This document shows positions 6,746 to 7,027 of a stretch of DNA of 7,027 nt, piece by piece. This DNA is from Bacteroidales bacterium. Its GTDB lineage: Bacteria; Bacteroidota; Bacteroidia; Bacteroidales; UBA3824. Below the pieces are notes generated by a model. The model was given only the letters and a program-made list of their open reading frames with translations, ran no database searches and was not told the DNA's origin. Made by a program: the position numbers and the translations under genes. How positions within the stretch are numbered: the first letter of the stretch is position 1; every line of letters begins with the position of its first letter. The stretch covers positions 1 through 7,027 of the forward strand of contig JAGCNK010000008.1 in NCBI GenBank assembly GCA_017645985.1. The letters run 5' to 3'.

Positions 6746-7027
6746 ATGAAGAGACGAATGAACCACATAATAGTAACAATTGCCGCTCTGATTCTAGCAA
6801 TAACCTCATCCGCCCAAAATGTGCACGACAGCCTGCTCAATTTGATTCCTTCGCAACCCGACAATCGTTCTAAGGCTTTGATTTATTGCGACATTGCCAA
6901 ATATGCCGAAAGATTCGATACTATAACCAAATATTCCGACCTTGCAATTGAATACGCCGAAGGTGATGCTGAAATAATTGCCCGTGCTATGGCTTATCAC
7001 GCATTTGTGGCCGGCAACCAATGCGAC
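6746..7027 (+). CDS. Exported, probably TPR-type protein (5' part only, runs off the window)
   Basis: An open frame of 94 codons continues to the last base without a stop, so only the N-terminus is present. Residues 1-23 form a typical signal peptide: basic MKRRMNH, hydrophobic IIVTIAALILAI, and a likely signal peptidase cut after SSA (A23/Q24). The mature part begins with a 'DSLLNLIPSQPDNRSKALIY' segment (29-48) and continues as helical, Ala-rich repeats (about 43-90) that resemble tetratricopeptide units. In Bacteroidota this arrangement is common at the N-terminus of periplasmic-sensing histidine kinases or LuxR-type regulators with TPR sensors, but the C-terminal part that would show this is missing. 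The gene begins 4 bp after the DUF4112 stop codon, so the two are probably co-transcribed. ATG 6746 is preferred because it adds Lys/Arg to the signal peptide. ATG 6758 (Met5) is a possible alternative start. Confidence 0.75.
   Translation, partial: MKRRMNHIIVTIAALILAITSSAQNVHDSLLNLIPSQPDNRSKALIYCDIAKYAERFDTITKYSDLAIEYAEGDAEIIARAMAYHAFVAGNQCD

Noticed and set aside
6415..6864. 149-codon minus-strand frame spanning the DUF4112/TPR junction
   Set aside because: It runs antisense across two plus-strand genes that both have clear features, and it has no recognisable domain.

Overview
The window looks like chromosomal DNA from a member of the order Bacteroidales (phylum Bacteroidota). Three things point there. 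The proteins have Bacteroidales character: an HU with the 'ARNISKNTT' arm, a LolA encoded directly downstream of ftsK, and a UvrB with a 'GRQPGSRPFCLLDYFPDD' stretch. The intergenic regions carry the Bacteroidota sigma-ABfr promoter pattern (TTTG, about 19 bp, TAnnTTTG). Most start codons follow A/T-rich leaders rather than clear Shine-Dalgarno sites. The genus cannot be fixed from the sequence alone.

Layout: four housekeeping genes lie on the minus strand. In order of transcription, from high to low coordinates, they are uvrB (nucleotide excision repair helicase, 6096-4108), ftsK (DNA translocase, 3999-1333), lolA (periplasmic lipoprotein carrier, 1218-514) and an HU-family nucleoid protein gene (311-30). 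On the plus strand, divergent from uvrB, are a small DUF4112 membrane protein (6259-6741) and, 4 bp downstream, the 5' end of a gene for an exported, probably TPR-type protein (6746 to the window edge).

Transcription, inferred from sequence: HU has a near-perfect promoter of its own (361-391), preceded by three A-tracts in helical phase. ftsK has a good -7 box but a weak -33. lolA has no convincing promoter and probably depends on ftsK read-through. The uvrB/DUF4112 intergenic region holds two oppositely directed consensus promoters whose cores interlock (6085-6146), so each predicted transcription start falls in or beside the other promoter's -7 box. The DUF4112 transcript would then carry a leader of about 135 nt containing inverted and direct repeats of AATATG/CATATT.

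Functionally, the minus-strand genes cover genome maintenance (repair, chromosome segregation, nucleoid structure) plus outer-membrane lipoprotein sorting. The plus-strand pair is the least understood part: a DUF4112 protein of unknown role, tightly coupled to an exported protein that may be the sensory N-terminus of a TPR regulator. No RNA genes, CRISPR arrays, insertion sequences or phage genes were seen. No intergenic stretch exceeds about 200 bp. The first 29 bases hold no recognisable feature.
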